Shown here piece by piece: positions 42,401 through 57,400 of a stretch of DNA of 64,000 nt (within the stretch, counting starts at the first letter, position 1; every line of letters begins with the position of its first letter). Both the position numbers and the translations under genes were made by a program. The stretch spans positions 10,026,359 to 10,090,358 of the forward strand of contig NC_092578.1 of assembly GCF_037975245.1 (NCBI RefSeq), read 5' to 3'. This DNA is from Apostichopus japonicus (lineage: Eukaryota > Echinodermata > Holothuroidea > Aspidochirotida > Stichopodidae). Below the pieces are notes generated by a model. It ran no database searches, had not been told where the DNA came from, and was given only the letters and a program-made list of their open reading frames with translations.

Positions 42401-45400
42401 AGACAATGGAATTCTCTCAGATGTATCACATGTACTGTCATTACAAGGAAAAGCTAGAGCACCAGTACTGTACACTATCCCTTAGAATGCCAATCTTTGT
42501 CACTGAACTGTTGCTGTTTGTCCCTTTGTAGTTATACTGCTGCGATATATGATAAAGACAGAAAAAGTAACACACACACTAAATATTGCAGCCTTAAACT
42601 GAAAGTGGAGTGTACAATGTTCTGCACACACAGCTTACCTGGTAGATCATTGATGCAAGATAATTATGACGAATCAAGTAATTGCAAGAAATGCAGCAAA
42701 AAGAATCGACACAAGCCCTTGTGGTATTGTATGCTATTGCATGCTAGCCCTGTGCTATAGACAGTTTATGGAATGTTCCAACGTGTACTTGACATGAAAG
42801 TGCATCCTATCCAAACACCGTTGATACAAGAAATAACAACCAAAAATCTAGGTTATTTTCAGCAGTATCAAGAAATATTCTTGAAGTAGAACCACAAGAT
42901 TGTTTGGACATATATACTGATGGTAAAGATATGGAAAAATCAAGAATTTGTGTGCAAGAATATATGACTGGATCAGAGTTCTCTGAAAAACCTACCTTCA
43001 GTAGTTGACTGAGCTGTAGTTGTGCCTTCTCCTTCAGTAGTCACTGTTGTGATATTTAATAAAGAATAGAGCAAGTAAAGTAACCACCAAACATACTGAA
43101 TTAAGTCTCAAATTTAAATTCCAGTGACTAGTGTCATGCATAGCCCACAATGCCGTGGTCAGCACAAAAGTTAGTCATTGAATGATGATGACAAATTCAA
43201 AACTCCATCATAATTGAACATATTTAATTTTCCACTAACACTTACCTTCAGTAGTTGACGGAACTGTTGTTGTATCCTTTCCTTCGGTAGTTACTTCTGC
43301 GATATTGAAGAAGACATGAAAACTAACGTACACACCAAATATTCATCCGAAAGTGGAGCAGTGATATCATGTTCAACCTACCTCGTTGATTACTGAGAAT
43401 GAACTTAAAACTAGATGACATTATGACAAGTTGACTAAGCACAGAGTGTAAAATATACAATATCAGAATCATCATTGCCAAACTTGTGACAAACCCATTC
43501 TCTGGAATCTACCAAAGTTTCAAGCAACACACTCCACACGGGGAACAAACTACTGTATCTACTGAACAAACTACTGTATCTGGAAAGCAATGAGCATGGA
43601 ACGATATTTGCACTTATTGGCATGAAATGGAACATTATTCTAAATGTTGTGTATTTCAGACCAATTTTGCATAGGTACTTCCAGATGAAGTTGTCAAGAA
43701 GCAACTATTAGTTCAGAATTTTCATGATTAAATCTCTTCCATGACCCTTAATACAATCACTGCGACAAACAGCTTTGATGAAATAAATGAAACGTCATCT
43801 TCACTAATACTACCCGCATAAAACTTAACCTCCACATAAAAATTACTTACCAGCTGTAGTGGTTGCTTTCTCTGTGGTTTCTGAAGTTGTCTGGGTGGTG
43901 GTAATTGATTCAACTAAAGCAAAGGGGAAAAAAACAAAAAGGAACATGTCTTAGTAATTATAGTATAGAATCCTCACATGCTTTGCAGTTATAGCTGAAT
44001 ATCATCATGTCAGCCACAGGCAAAAAGTGAATATGGACTCATTTCCAAGACGCAGTCTAATTGACAATGACATAATATGTTATAGAGTCCTGTGCTGAAC
44101 CAGATTCTATTTTCTCAGTGCAAGACATGCCCCCATCGTAGGGAATCATATCAACGAGAAGAATGACCACAAATGGATCTGTTCCTGAAGATAGAAGGCA
44201 GGAACTTACCACATGCTTCAATTACTGCTCCTTCTTCTAGCAGTTCCTTGACGGCAGTTGGATCGTCACTATTTTCCACCAACAGTACAAGATCTGTTAC
44301 CTTTCCACTTGGCAGGTTGTCCGAAAGTAGGTCTCCCTTCTGAAGACTGATGGGCTCCTGGCTAGTACTGTCTAGTACTAGTTGGTATTCAGAAGAATCA
44401 CTATCCTTGAAGGCCAAGACAACACTGATACCATCTCCCAAGTCATCTGGCAATTCCACAGACATTATCACCTCACTGATGTCTTCAAGCACAAACACAT
44501 CAAAGGAATCTGGCTCAAGGTTGGTGTCAAGGTCTTCAAACAGCTCACTGGTGTCCTCCAATGGTGTGAGGACAAAATCACCAATGCTCTCTTTGATGTT
44601 TGCTGTTACACACACTGTAAGGAAAAAACAGAGACGAGAAGTTAGTTATATCATGTAGAGATTTAAGACACAAGATTGACTGATTTCTGGTCTCCAGATG
44701 CTCTAGTGTAAGACATGTGGTAGCTCAAAATATTTTGTAACATTCCAAAATAGACAATGGAATTCTCTCAGATGTATCACATGTACTGTCATTACAAGGA
44801 AAAGCTAGAGCACCAGTACTGTACACTATCCCTTAGAATGCCAATCTTTGTCACTGAACTGTTGCTGTTTGTCCCTTTGTAGTTATACTGCTGCGATATA
44901 TGATAAAGACAGAAAAAGTAACACACACACTAAATATTGCAGCCTTAAACTGAAAGTGGAGTGTACAATGTTCTGCACACACAGCTTACCTGGTAGATCA
45001 TTGATGCAAGATAATTATGACGAATCAAGTAATTGCAAGAAATGCAGCAAAAAGAATCGACACAAGCCCTTGTGGTATTGTATGCTATTGCATGCTAGCC
45101 CTGTGCTATAGACAGTTTATGGAATGTTCCAACGTGTACTTGACATGAAAGTGCATCCTATCCAAACACCGTTGATACAAGAAATAACAACCAAAAATCT
45201 AGGTTATTTTCAGCAGTATCAAGAAATATTCTTGAAGTAGAACCACAAGATTGTTTGGACATATATACTGATGGTAAAGATATGGAAAAATCAAGAATTT
45301 GTGTGCAAGAATATATGACTGGATCAGAGTTCTCTGAAAAACCTACCTTCAGTAGTTGACTGAGCTGTAGTTGTGCCTTCTCCTTCAGTAGTCACTGTTG

Positions 45401-48400
45401 TGATATTTAATAAAGAATAGAGCAAGTAAAGTAACCACCAAACATACTGAATTAAGTCTCAAATTTAAATTCCAGTGACTAGTGTCATGCATAGCCCACA
45501 ATGCCGTGGTCAGCACAAAAGTTAGTCATTGACTGATGATGACAAATTCAAAACTCCATCATAATTGAACATATTTAATTTTCCACTAACACTTACCTTC
45601 AGTAGTTGACGGAACTGTTGTTGTATCCTTTCCTTCGGTAGTTACTTCTGCGATATTGAAGAAGACATGAAAACTAACGTACACACCAAATATTCATCCG
45701 AAAGTGGAGCAGTGATATCATGTTCAACCTACCTCGTTGATTACTGAGAATGAACTTAAAACTAGATGACATTATGACAAGTTGACTAAGCACAGAGTGT
45801 AAAATATACAATATCAGAATCATCATTGCCAAACTTGTGACAAACCCATTCTCTGGAATCTACCAAAGTTTCAAGCAACACACTCCACACGGGGAACAAA
45901 CTACTGTATCTACTGAACAAACTACTGTATCTGGAAAGCAATGAGCATGGAACGATATTTGCACTTATTGGCATGAAATGGAACATTATTCTAAATGTTG
46001 TGTATTTCAGACCAATTTTGCATAGGTACTTCCAGATGAAGTTGTCAAGAAGCAACTATTAGTTCAGAATTTTCATGATTAAATCTCTTCCATGACCCTT
46101 AATACAATCACTGCGACAAACAGCTTTGATGAAATAAATGAAACGTCATCTTCACTAATACTACCCGCATAAAACTTAACCTCCACATAAAAATTACTTA
46201 CCAGCTGTAGTGGTTGCTTTCTCTGTGGTTTCTGAAGTTGTCTGGGTGGTGGTAATTGATTCAACTAAAGCAAAGGGGAAAAAAACAAAAAGGAACATGT
46301 CTTAGTAATTATAGTATAGAATCCTCACATGCTTTGCAGTTATAGCTGAATATCATCATGTCAGCCACAGGCAAAAAGTGAATATGGACTCATTTCCAAG
46401 ACGCAGTCTAATTGACAATGACATAATATGTTATAGAGTCCTGTGCTGAACCAGATTCCATTTTCTCAGTGCAAGACATGCCCCCATCGTAGGGAATCAT
46501 ATCAACGAGAAGAATGACCACAAATGGATCTGTTCCTGAAGATAGAAGGCAGGAACTTACCACATGCTTCAATTACTGCTCCTTCTTCTAGCAGTTCCTT
46601 GACGGCAGTTGGATCGTCACTATTTTCCACCAACAGTACAAGATCTGTTACCTTTCCACTTGGCAGGTTGTCCGAAAGTAGGTCTCCCTTCTGAAGACTG
46701 ATGGGCTCCTGGCTAGTACTGTCTAGTACTAGTTGGTATTCAGAAGAATCACTATCCTTGAAGGCCAAGACAACACTGATACCATCTCCCAAGTCATCTG
46801 GCAATTCCACAGACATTATCACCTCACTGATGTCTTCAAGCACAAACACATCAAAGGAATCTGGCTCAAGGTTGGTGTCAAGGTCTTCAAACAGCTCACT
46901 GGTGTCCTCCAATGGTGTGAGGACAAAATCACCAATGCTCTCTTTGATGTTTGCTGTTACACACACTGTAAGGAAAAAACAGAGACGAGAAGTTAGTTAT
47001 ATCATGTAGAGATTTAAGACACAAGATTGACTGATTTCTGGTCTCCAGATGCTCTAGTGTAAGACATGTGGTAGCTCAAAATATTTTGTAACATTCCAAA
47101 ATAGACAATGGAATTCTCTCAGATGTATCACATGTACTGTCATTACAAGGAAAAGCTAGAGCACCAGTACTGTACACTATCCCTTAGAATGCCAATCTTT
47201 GTCACTGAACTGTTGCTGTTTGTCCCTTTGTAGTTATACTGCTGCGATATATGATAAAGACAGAAAAAGTAACACACACACTAAATATTGCAGCCTTAAA
47301 CTGAAAGTGGAGTGTACAATGTTCTGCACACACAGCTTACCTGGTAGATCATTGATGCAAGATAATTATGACGAATCAAGTAATTGCAAGAAATGCAGCA
47401 AAAAGAATCGACACAAGCCCTTGTGGTATTGTATGCTATTGCATGCTAGCCCTGTGCTATAGACAGTTTATGGAATGTTCCAACGTGTACTTGACATGAA
47501 AGTGCATCCTATCCAAACACCGTTGATACAAGAAATAACAACCAAAAATCTAGGTTATTTTCAGCAGTATCAAGAAATATTCTTGAAGTAGAACCACAAG
47601 ATTGTTTGGACATATATACTGATGGTAAAGATATGGAAAAATCAAGAATTTGTGTGCAAGAATATATGACTGGATCAGAGTTCTCTGAAAAACCTACCTT
47701 CAGTAGTTGACTGAGCTGTAGTTGTGCCTTCTCCTTCAGTAGTCACTGTTGTGATATTTAATAAAGAATAGAGCAAGTAAAGTAACCACCAAACATACTG
47801 AATTAAGTCTCAAATTTAAATTCCAGTGACTAGTGTCATGCATAGCCCACAATGCCGTGGTCAGCACAAAAGTTAGTCATTGAATGATGATGACAAATTC
47901 AAAACTCCATCATAATTGAACATATTTAATTTTCCACTAACACTTACCTTCAGTAGTTGACGGAACTGTTGTTGTATCCTTTCCTTCGGTAGTTACTTCT
48001 GCGATATTGAAGAAGACATGAAAACTAACGTACACACCAAATATTCATCCGAAAGTGGAGCAGTGATATCATGTTCAACCTACCTCGTTGATTACTGAGA
48101 ATGAACTTAAAACTAGATGACATTATGACAAGTTGACTAAGCACAGAGTGTAAAATATACAATATCAGAATCATCATTGCCAAACTTGTGACAAACCCAT
48201 TCTCTGGAATCTACCAAAGTTTCAAGCAACACACTCCACACGGGGAACAAACTACTGTATCTACTGAACAAACTACTGTATCTGGAAAGCAATGAGCATG
48301 GAACGATATTTGCACTTATTGGCATGAAATGGAACATTATTCTAAATGTTGTGTATTTCAGACCAATTTTGCATAGGTACTTCCAGATGAAGTTGTCAAG

Positions 48401-51400
48401 AAGCAACTATTAGTTCAGAATTTTCATGATTAAATCTCTTCCATGACCCTTAATACAATCACTGCGACAAACAGCTTTGATGAAATAAATGAAACGTCAT
48501 CTTCACTAATACTACCCGCATAAAACTTAACCTCCACATAAAAATTACTTACCAGCTGTAGTGGTTGCTTTCTCTGTGGTTTCTGAAGTTGTCTGGGTGG
48601 TGGTAATTGATTCAACTAAAGCAAAGGGGAAAAAAACAAAAAGGAACATGTCTTAGTAATTATAGTATAGAATCCTCACATGCTTTGCAGTTATAGCTGA
48701 ATATCATCATGTCAGCCACAGGCAAAAAGTGAATATGGACTCATTTCCAAGACGCAGTCTAATTGACAATGACATAATATGTTATAGAGTCCTGTGCTGA
48801 ACCAGATTCTATTTTCTCAGTGCAAGACATGCCCCCATCGTAGGGAATCATATCAACGAGAAGAATGACCACAAATGGATCTGTTCCTGAAGATAGAAGG
48901 CAGGAACTTACCACATGCTTCAATTACTGCTCCTTCTTCTAGCAGTTCCTTGACGGCAGTTGGATCGTCACTATTTTCCACCAACAGTACAAGATCTGTT
49001 ACCTTTCCACTTGGCAGGTTGTCCGAAAGTAGGTCTCCCTTCTGAAGACTGATGGGCTCCTGGCTAGTACTGTCTAGTACTAGTTGGTATTCAGAAGAAT
49101 CACTATCCTTGAAGGCCAAGACAACACTGATACCATCTCCCAAGTCATCTGGCAATTCCACAGACATTATCACCTCACTGATGTCTTCAAGCACAAACAC
49201 ATCAAAGGAATCTGGCTCAAGGTTGGTGTCAAGGTCTTCAAACAGCTCACTGGTGTCCTCCAATGGTGTGAGGACAAAATCACCAATGCTCTCTTTGATG
49301 TTTGCTGTTACACACACTGTAAGGAAAAAACAGAGACGAGAAGTTAGTTATATCATGTAGAGATTTAAGACACAAGATTGACTGATTTCTGGTCTCCAGA
49401 TGCTCTAGTGTAAGACATGTGGTAGCTCAAAATATTTTGTAACATTCCAAAATAGACAATGGAATTCTCTCAGATGTATCACATGTACTGTCATTACAAG
49501 GAAAAGCTAGAGCACCAGTACTGTACACTATCCCTTAGAATGCCAATCTTTGTCACTGAACTGTTGCTGTTTGTCCCTTTGTAGTTATACTGCTGCGATA
49601 TATGATAAAGACAGAAAAAGTAACACACACACTAAATATTGCAGCCTTAAACTGAAAGTGGAGTGTACAATGTTCTGCACACACAGCTTACCTGGTAGAT
49701 CATTGATGCAAGATAATTATGACGAATCAAGTAATTGCAAGAAATGCAGCAAAAAGAATCGACACAAGCCCTTGTGGTATTGTATGCTATTGCATGCTAG
49801 CCCTGTGCTATAGACAGTTTATGGAATGTTCCAACGTGTACTTGACATGAAAGTGCATCCTATCCAAACACCGTTGATACAAGAAATAACAACCAAAAAT
49901 CTAGGTTATTTTCAGCAGTATCAAGAAATATTCTTGAAGTAGAACCACAAGATTGTTTGGACATATATACTGATGGTAAAGATATGGAAAAATCAAGAAT
50001 TTGTGTGCAAGAATATATGACTGGATCAGAGTTCTCTGAAAAACCTACCTTCAGTAGTTGACTGAGCTGTAGTTGTGCCTTCTCCTTCAGTAGTCACTGT
50101 TGTGATATTTAATAAAGAATAGAGCAAGTAAAGTAACCACCAAACATACTGAATTAAGTCTCAAATTTAAATTCCAGTGACTAGTGTCATGCATAGCCCA
50201 CAATGCCGTGGTCAGCACAAAAGTTAGTCATTGAATGATGATGACAAATTCAAAACTCCATCATAATTGAACATATTTAATTTTCCACTAACACTTACCT
50301 TCAGTAGTTGACGGAACTGTTGTTGTATCCTTTCCTTCGGTAGTTACTTCTGCGATATTGAAGAAGACATGAAAACTAACGTACACACCAAATATTCATC
50401 CGAAAGTGGAGCAGTGATATCATGTTCAACCTACCTCGTTGATTACTGAGAATGAACTTAAAACTAGATGACATTATGACAAGTTGACTAAGCACAGAGT
50501 GTAAAATATACAATATCAGAATCATCATTGCCAAACTTGTGACAAACCCATTCTCTGGAATCTACCAAAGTTTCAAGCAACACACTCCACACGGGGAACA
50601 AACTACTGTATCTACTGAACAAACTACTGTATCTGGAAAGCAATGAGCATGGAACGATATTTGCACTTATTGGCATGAAATGGAACATTATTCTAAATGT
50701 TGTGTATTTCAGACCAATTTTGCATAGGTACTTCCAGATGAAGTTGTCAAGAAGCAACTATTAGTTCAGAATTTTCATGATTAAATCTCTTCCATGACCC
50801 ATAATACAATCACTGCGACAAACAGCTTTGATGAAATAAATGAAACGTCATCTTCACGAATACTACCCGCATAAAACTTAACCTCCACATAAAAATTACT
50901 TACCAGCTGTAGTGGTTGCTTTCTCTGTGGTTTCTGAAGTTGTCTGGGTGGTGGTAATTGATTCAACTAAAGCAAAGGGGAAAAAACAAAAAGGAACATG
51001 TCTTAGTAATTATAGTATAGAATCCTCACATGCTTTGCAGTTATAGCTGAATATCATCATGTCAGCCACAGGCAAAAAGTGAATATGGACTTATTTCCAA
51101 GACGCAGTCTAATTGACAATGACATAATATGTTATAGAGTCCTGTGCTGAACCAGATTCTATTTTCTCAGTGCAAGACATGCCCCCATCGTAGGGAATCA
51201 TATCAACGAGAAGAATGACCACAAATGGATCTGTTCCTGAAGATAGAAGGCAGGAACTTACCACATGCTTCAATTACTGCTCCTTCTTCTAGCAGTTCCT
51301 TGACGGCAGTTGGATCGTCACTATTTTCCACCAACAGTACAAGATCTGTTACCTTTCCACTTGGCAGGTTGTCCGAAAGTAGGTCTCCCTTCTGAAGACT

Positions 51401-54400
51401 GATGGGCTCCTGGCTAGTACTGTCTAGTACTAGTTGGTATTCAGAAGAATCACTATCCTTGAAGGCCAAGACAACACTGATACCATCTCCCAAGTCATCT
51501 GGCAATTCCACAGACATTATCACCTCACTGATGTCTTCAAGCACAAACACATCAAAGGAATCTGGCTCAAGGTTGGTGTCAAGGTCTTCAAACAGCTCAC
51601 TGGTGTCCTCCAATGGTGTGAGGACAAAATCACCAATGCTCTCTTTGATGTTTGCTGTTACACACACTGTAAGGAAAAAACAGAGACGAGAAGTTAGTTA
51701 TATCATGTAGAGATTTAAGACACAAGATTGACTGATTTCTGGTCTCCAGATGCTCTAGTGTAAGACATGTGGTAGCTCAAAATATTTTGTAACATTCCAA
51801 AATAGACAATGGAATTCTCTCAGATGTATCACATGTACTGTCATTACAAGGAAAGCTAGAGCACCAGTACTGTACACTATCCCTTAGAATGCCAATCTTT
51901 GTCACTGAACTGTTGCTGTTTGTCCCTTTGTAGTTATACTGCTGCGATATATGATAAAGACAGAAAAAGTAACACACACACTAAATATTGCAGCCTTAAA
52001 CTGAAAGTGGAGTGTACAATGTTCTGCACACACAGCTTACCTGGTAGATCATTGATGCAAGATAATTATGACGAATCAAGTAATTGCAAGAAATGCAGCA
52101 AAAAGAATCGACACAAGCCCTTGTGGTATTGTATGCTATTGCATGCTAGCCCTGTGCTATAGACAGTTTATGGAATGTTCCAACGTGTACTTGACATGAA
52201 AGTGCATCCTATCCAAACACCATTGATACAAGAAATAACAACCAAAAATCTAGGTTATTTTCAGCAGTATCAAGAAATATTCTTGAAGTAGAACCACAAG
52301 ATTGTTTGGACATATATACTGATGGTAAAGATATGGAAAAATCAAGAATTTGTGTGCAAGAATATATGACTGGATCAGAGTTCTCTGAAAAACCTACCTT
52401 CAGTAGTTGACTGAGCTGTAGTTGTGCCTTCTCCTTCAGTAGTCACTGTTGTGATATTTAATAAAGAATAGAGCAAGTAAAGTAACCACCAAACATACTG
52501 AATTAAGTCTCAAATTTAAATTCCAGTTACTAGTGTCATGCATAGCCCACAATGCCGTGGTCAGCACAAAAGTTAGTCATTGAATGATGATGACAAATTC
52601 AAAACTCCATCATAATTGAACATATTTAATTTTCCACTAACACTTACCTTCAGTAGTTGACGGAACTGTTGTTGTATCCTTTCCTTCGGTAGTTACTTCT
52701 GCGATATTGAAGAAGACATGAAAACTAACGTACACACCAAATATTCATCCGAAAGTGGAGCAGTGATATCATGTACAACCTACCTCGTTGATTACTGAGA
52801 ATGAACTTAAAACTAGATGACATTATGACAAGTTGACTAAGCACAGAGTGTAAAATATACAATATCAGAATCATCATTGCCAAACTTGTGACAAACCCAT
52901 TCTCTGGAATCTACCAAAGTTACAAGGAACACACTCCACACGGGGAACAAACTACTGTATCTACTGAACAAACTACTGTATCTGGAAAGCAATGAGCATG
53001 GAACCATATTCGCACTTATTGGCATGAATCGGAACAATATTCTAAATGTTGTGTATTTCAGACCAATTTTGCATAGGTACTTCTAGATGAAGATGTCAAG
53101 AAGAAACTATTAGTGCAGAATTTTCATGATGATGAAATCTCTTGCATGACCCTTAATAAAATCACTGCGACAAACAGCTTTGATGAAATAAATGAAACGT
53201 CATCTTGACGAATACTACCGGCATAAAACTTAACCTTCACATAAAAGTTACTTACCAGCGGTAGTGGTGGCTTTCTCTGTGGTTTCTGAAGTTGTCTGGG
53301 TGGTGGTAATTGATTCAACTAAAGCAAAGGGGAAAACACAAAAGGAACATGTCTTAGTAATATTAGTATAGAATCCTAACACATGCTTTTCAGTTATAGC
53401 TGAATATGATCTGTCAGCCACAGGCAAAAAATGTATATGGACTTCGAAATAATATGTAATAGAAGTCCTGTGCTGAACCAGGTTCTACTTTCTCTGTGCA
53501 AGACATCCCCCACCACACCACCCCCTTCTCCCAAAATCATATCAACTAGAAGAATGACCACAAATGAGATATGTTCCTGTAGATAGAATGCAGAAGCTTA
53601 CCACATGCTTCAATTACTGCTCCTTCTTCTAGCAGTTCCTTGACGGCAGTTGGATCGTCACTATTTTCCACCAACAGTACAAGATCTGTTACCTTTCCAC
53701 TTGGCAGGTTGTTCGAAAGTAGGTCTCCCTTCTGAAGACGGATGGGCTCCTGACTAGTACTGTCTAGTACTAGTTGGTATTCAGAAGAATCACTCTCCTT
53801 GAAGGCCAAGACAACACTGATACCATCTCCCAAGTCATCTGGCAATTCCACAGACATTATCATCTCACTGATGTCTTCAAGCACAAACACATCAAAGGAA
53901 TTTGGCTCAAGGTTGGTGTCAAGGTCTTCAAACAACTCACTGGTGTCCTCCAAAGGTGTGAGGACAAAATCACCAATGTTCTCTTTGATGTTTGCTGTTA
54001 CACACACTGTAAGAAAAAAAAACGAGAAGTCAGTAATATCATGTAGAGATTTAAGACACAAGATTGACTGATTTGTGGTCTCCAGATGCTCAAGTGTAAG
54101 ACATGTGGTTGCTCATAATAGTTTGTAACATTCCAAAATAGACAATGGAATTCTCTCAGATGTATCACATGTACTGTCATTACAAGGAAAAGCTAGAGCA
54201 CCAGTACTGTACACTATTCCTTAGTATGCCAATCTTAGTCACTGAACTGTTGCTGTTTGTCCCTTTGTAGTTACTGCTGTGATATATGATAAAGACAGAA
54301 AAAGTAACACACACACTAAATATTGCAGCCTTAAACTGAAAGTGGAGTGTACAATGTTCTTCACACACAGCTTACCTGGTAGATCATTGATGCAAGATAA

Positions 54401-57400
54401 TAATGACGAATCAAGTAATTGCAAGAAATGCAGCATAAAGAATCAACACAACCCCTTGTGGTATTATGCTATTGCATGCTAGCCCTGTGCTATAGACAGT
54501 TTATGGAATGTTCCAACATGCACTTGACAGGAAAGTGCATTCTTTTCCAAACACCATTGATACAAGAAACAACACCCTAAAAATATAGGTTATTTTCAGC
54601 AGTATCAAGAAATATTCTTGTAGTAGAATCACAACATTGTTTGGACATATATACTGAAGGTAAAGATATGGAAAAATCAAGAATTTGTATGCAAGAATAT
54701 ATGACTGGATCAGAGTTCTCTGGAAAAACCTACCTTCAGTAGTTGACTGAGCTGTAGTTGTGCCTTCTCCTTCAGTAGTCACTGTTGTGATATTTAATAA
54801 AGAAGAGAGCAAGTAAAGTAACCACCAAGCATACTGAATTAAGTCTCAAATTTAAATTCCAGTGACTAGTGTCATGCATAGCCCACAATGCCGTGGTCAG
54901 CACAAAAGTTAGTAATTGAATGATGATGACAAATTCAAAATTCGATCATAATTGAACATATTTCATTTTCCACTAACACTTACCTTCAGTAGTTGACGGA
55001 ACTGTTGTTGTATCCTTTCCTTCGGTAGTTACTTCTGCGATATTGAAGAAGACATGAAAACTAACGTACACACCAAATATTCAACCGAAAGTGGAGCAGT
55101 GTTTTCATGTACAACCTACCTCGTTGATTACTGAGAATGAACTTAAAACTAGATGACATTATGACAAGTTGACTAAGCACAGAGTGTAAAATATACAATA
55201 TCAGAATCATCATTGCCAAACTTGTGACAAACCCATTCTCTGGAATCTACCAAAGTTACAAGTAACACACTCCACACGGGAAACAAACTACTGTATCTAC
55301 TGAACAAACTACTGTATCTGGAAAGCAATGAGCATGGAACCATATTCGCACTTATTGGCATGAATCGGAACAATATTCTAAATGTTGTGTATTTCAGACC
55401 AATTTTGCATAGGTACTTCTAGATGAAGATGTCAAGAAGAAACTATTAGTGCAGAATTTTCATGATGATGAAATCTCTTGCATGACCCTTAATAAAATCA
55501 CTGCGACAAACAGCTTTGATGAAATAAATGAAACGTCATCTTGACGAATACTACCGGCATAAAACTTAACCTTCACATAAAAGTTACTTACCAGCGGTAG
55601 TGGTGGCTTTCTCTGTGGTTTCTGAAGTTGTCTGGCTGGTGGTAATTGATTCAACTAAAGCAAAGGGGAAAACACAAAAGGAACATGTCTTAGTAATATT
55701 AGTATAGAATCCTAACACATGCTTTTCAGTTATAGCTGAATATGATCTGTCAGCCACAGGCAAAAAATGTATATGGACTTCAAAATAATATGTAATAGAA
55801 GTCCTGTGCTGAACCAGGTTCTACTTTCTCTGTGCAAGACATCCCCCACCACACCACCCCCTTCTCCCAAAATCATATCAACTAGAAGAATGACCACAAA
55901 TGAGATATGTTCCTGTAGATAGAATGCAGAAGCTTACCACATGCTTCAATTACTGCTCCTTCTTCTAGCAGTTCCTTGACGGCAGTTGGATCGTCACTAT
56001 TTTCCACCAACAGTACAAGATCTGTTACCTTTCCACTTGGCAGGTTGTTCGAAAGTAGGTCTCCCTTCTGAAGACGGATGGGCTCCTGACTAGTACTGTC
56101 TAGTACTAGTTGGTATTCAGAAGAATCACTCTCCTTGAAGGCCAAGACAACACTGATACCATCTCCCAAGTCATCTGGCAATTCCACAGACATTATCATC
56201 TCACTGATGTCTTCAAGCACAAACACATCAAAGGAATTTGGCTCAAGGTTGGTGTCAAGGTCTTCAAACAACTCACTGGTGTCCTCCAAAGGTGTGAGGA
56301 CAAAATCACCAATGTTCTCTTTGATGTTTGCTGTTACACACACTGTAAGAAAAAAAAACGAGAAGTCAGTAATATCATGTAGAGATTTAAGACACAAGAT
56401 TGACTGATTTGTGGTCTCCAGATGCTCAAGTGTAAGACATGTGGTTGCTCATAATAGTTTGTAACATTCCAAAATAGACAATGGAATTCTCTCAGATGTA
56501 TCACATGTACTGTCATTACAACGGACAAGCTAGAGCACCAGTACTGTACACTATCCCTTAGTATGCCAATCTTAGTCACTGAACTGTTGCTGTTTGTCCC
56601 TTTGTAGTTACTGCTGTGATATATGATAAAGACAGAAAAAGTAACACACACACTAAATATTGCAGCCTTAAACTGAAAGTGGAGTGTACAATGTTCTTCA
56701 CACACAGCTTACCTGGTAGATCATTGATGCAAGATAATAATGACGAATCAAGTAATTGCAAGAAATGCAGCATAAAGAATCAACACAACCCCTTGTGGTA
56801 TTATGCTATTGCATGCTAGCCCTGTGCTATAGACAGTTTATGGAATGTTCCAACATGCACTTGACAGGAAAGTGCATTCTTTTCCAAACACCATTGATAC
56901 AAGAAACAACACCCTAAAAATATAGGTTATTTTCAGCAGTATCAAGAAATATTCTTGTAGTAGAACCACAACATTGTTTGGACATATATACTGAAGGTAA
57001 AGATATGGAAAAATCAAGAATTTGTATGCAAGAATATATGACTGGATCAGAGTTCTCTGGAAAAACCTACCTTCAGTAGTTGACTGAGCTGTAGTTGTGC
57101 CTTCTCCTTCAGTAGTCACTGTTGTGATATTTAATAAAGAAGAGAGCAAGTAAAGTAACCACCAAGCATACTGAATTAAGTCTCAAATTTAAATTCCAGT
57201 GACTAGTGTCATGCATAGCCCACAATGCCGTGGTCAGCACAAAAGTTAGTAATTGAATGATGATGACAAATTCAAAATTCGATCATAATTGAACATATTT
57301 CATTTTCCACTAACACTTACCTTCAGTAGTTGACGGAACTGTTGTTGTATCCTTTCCTTCGGTAGTTACTTCTGCGATATTGAAGAAGACATGAAAACTA

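Larger units (their letters stand above)
40645..50048 (-). repeat. Two successive two-cassette repeats (units 19-20 and 21-22)
   Basis: All four units have the unit-18 haplotype. GATTCCATTTT near 41756 (unit 19) and 46458 (unit 21) alternates with GATTCTATTTT in units 20 and 22, giving a second dimer period. A single variant at about 45533 is private to unit 21. The call rests on one marker. Confidence 0.5.
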
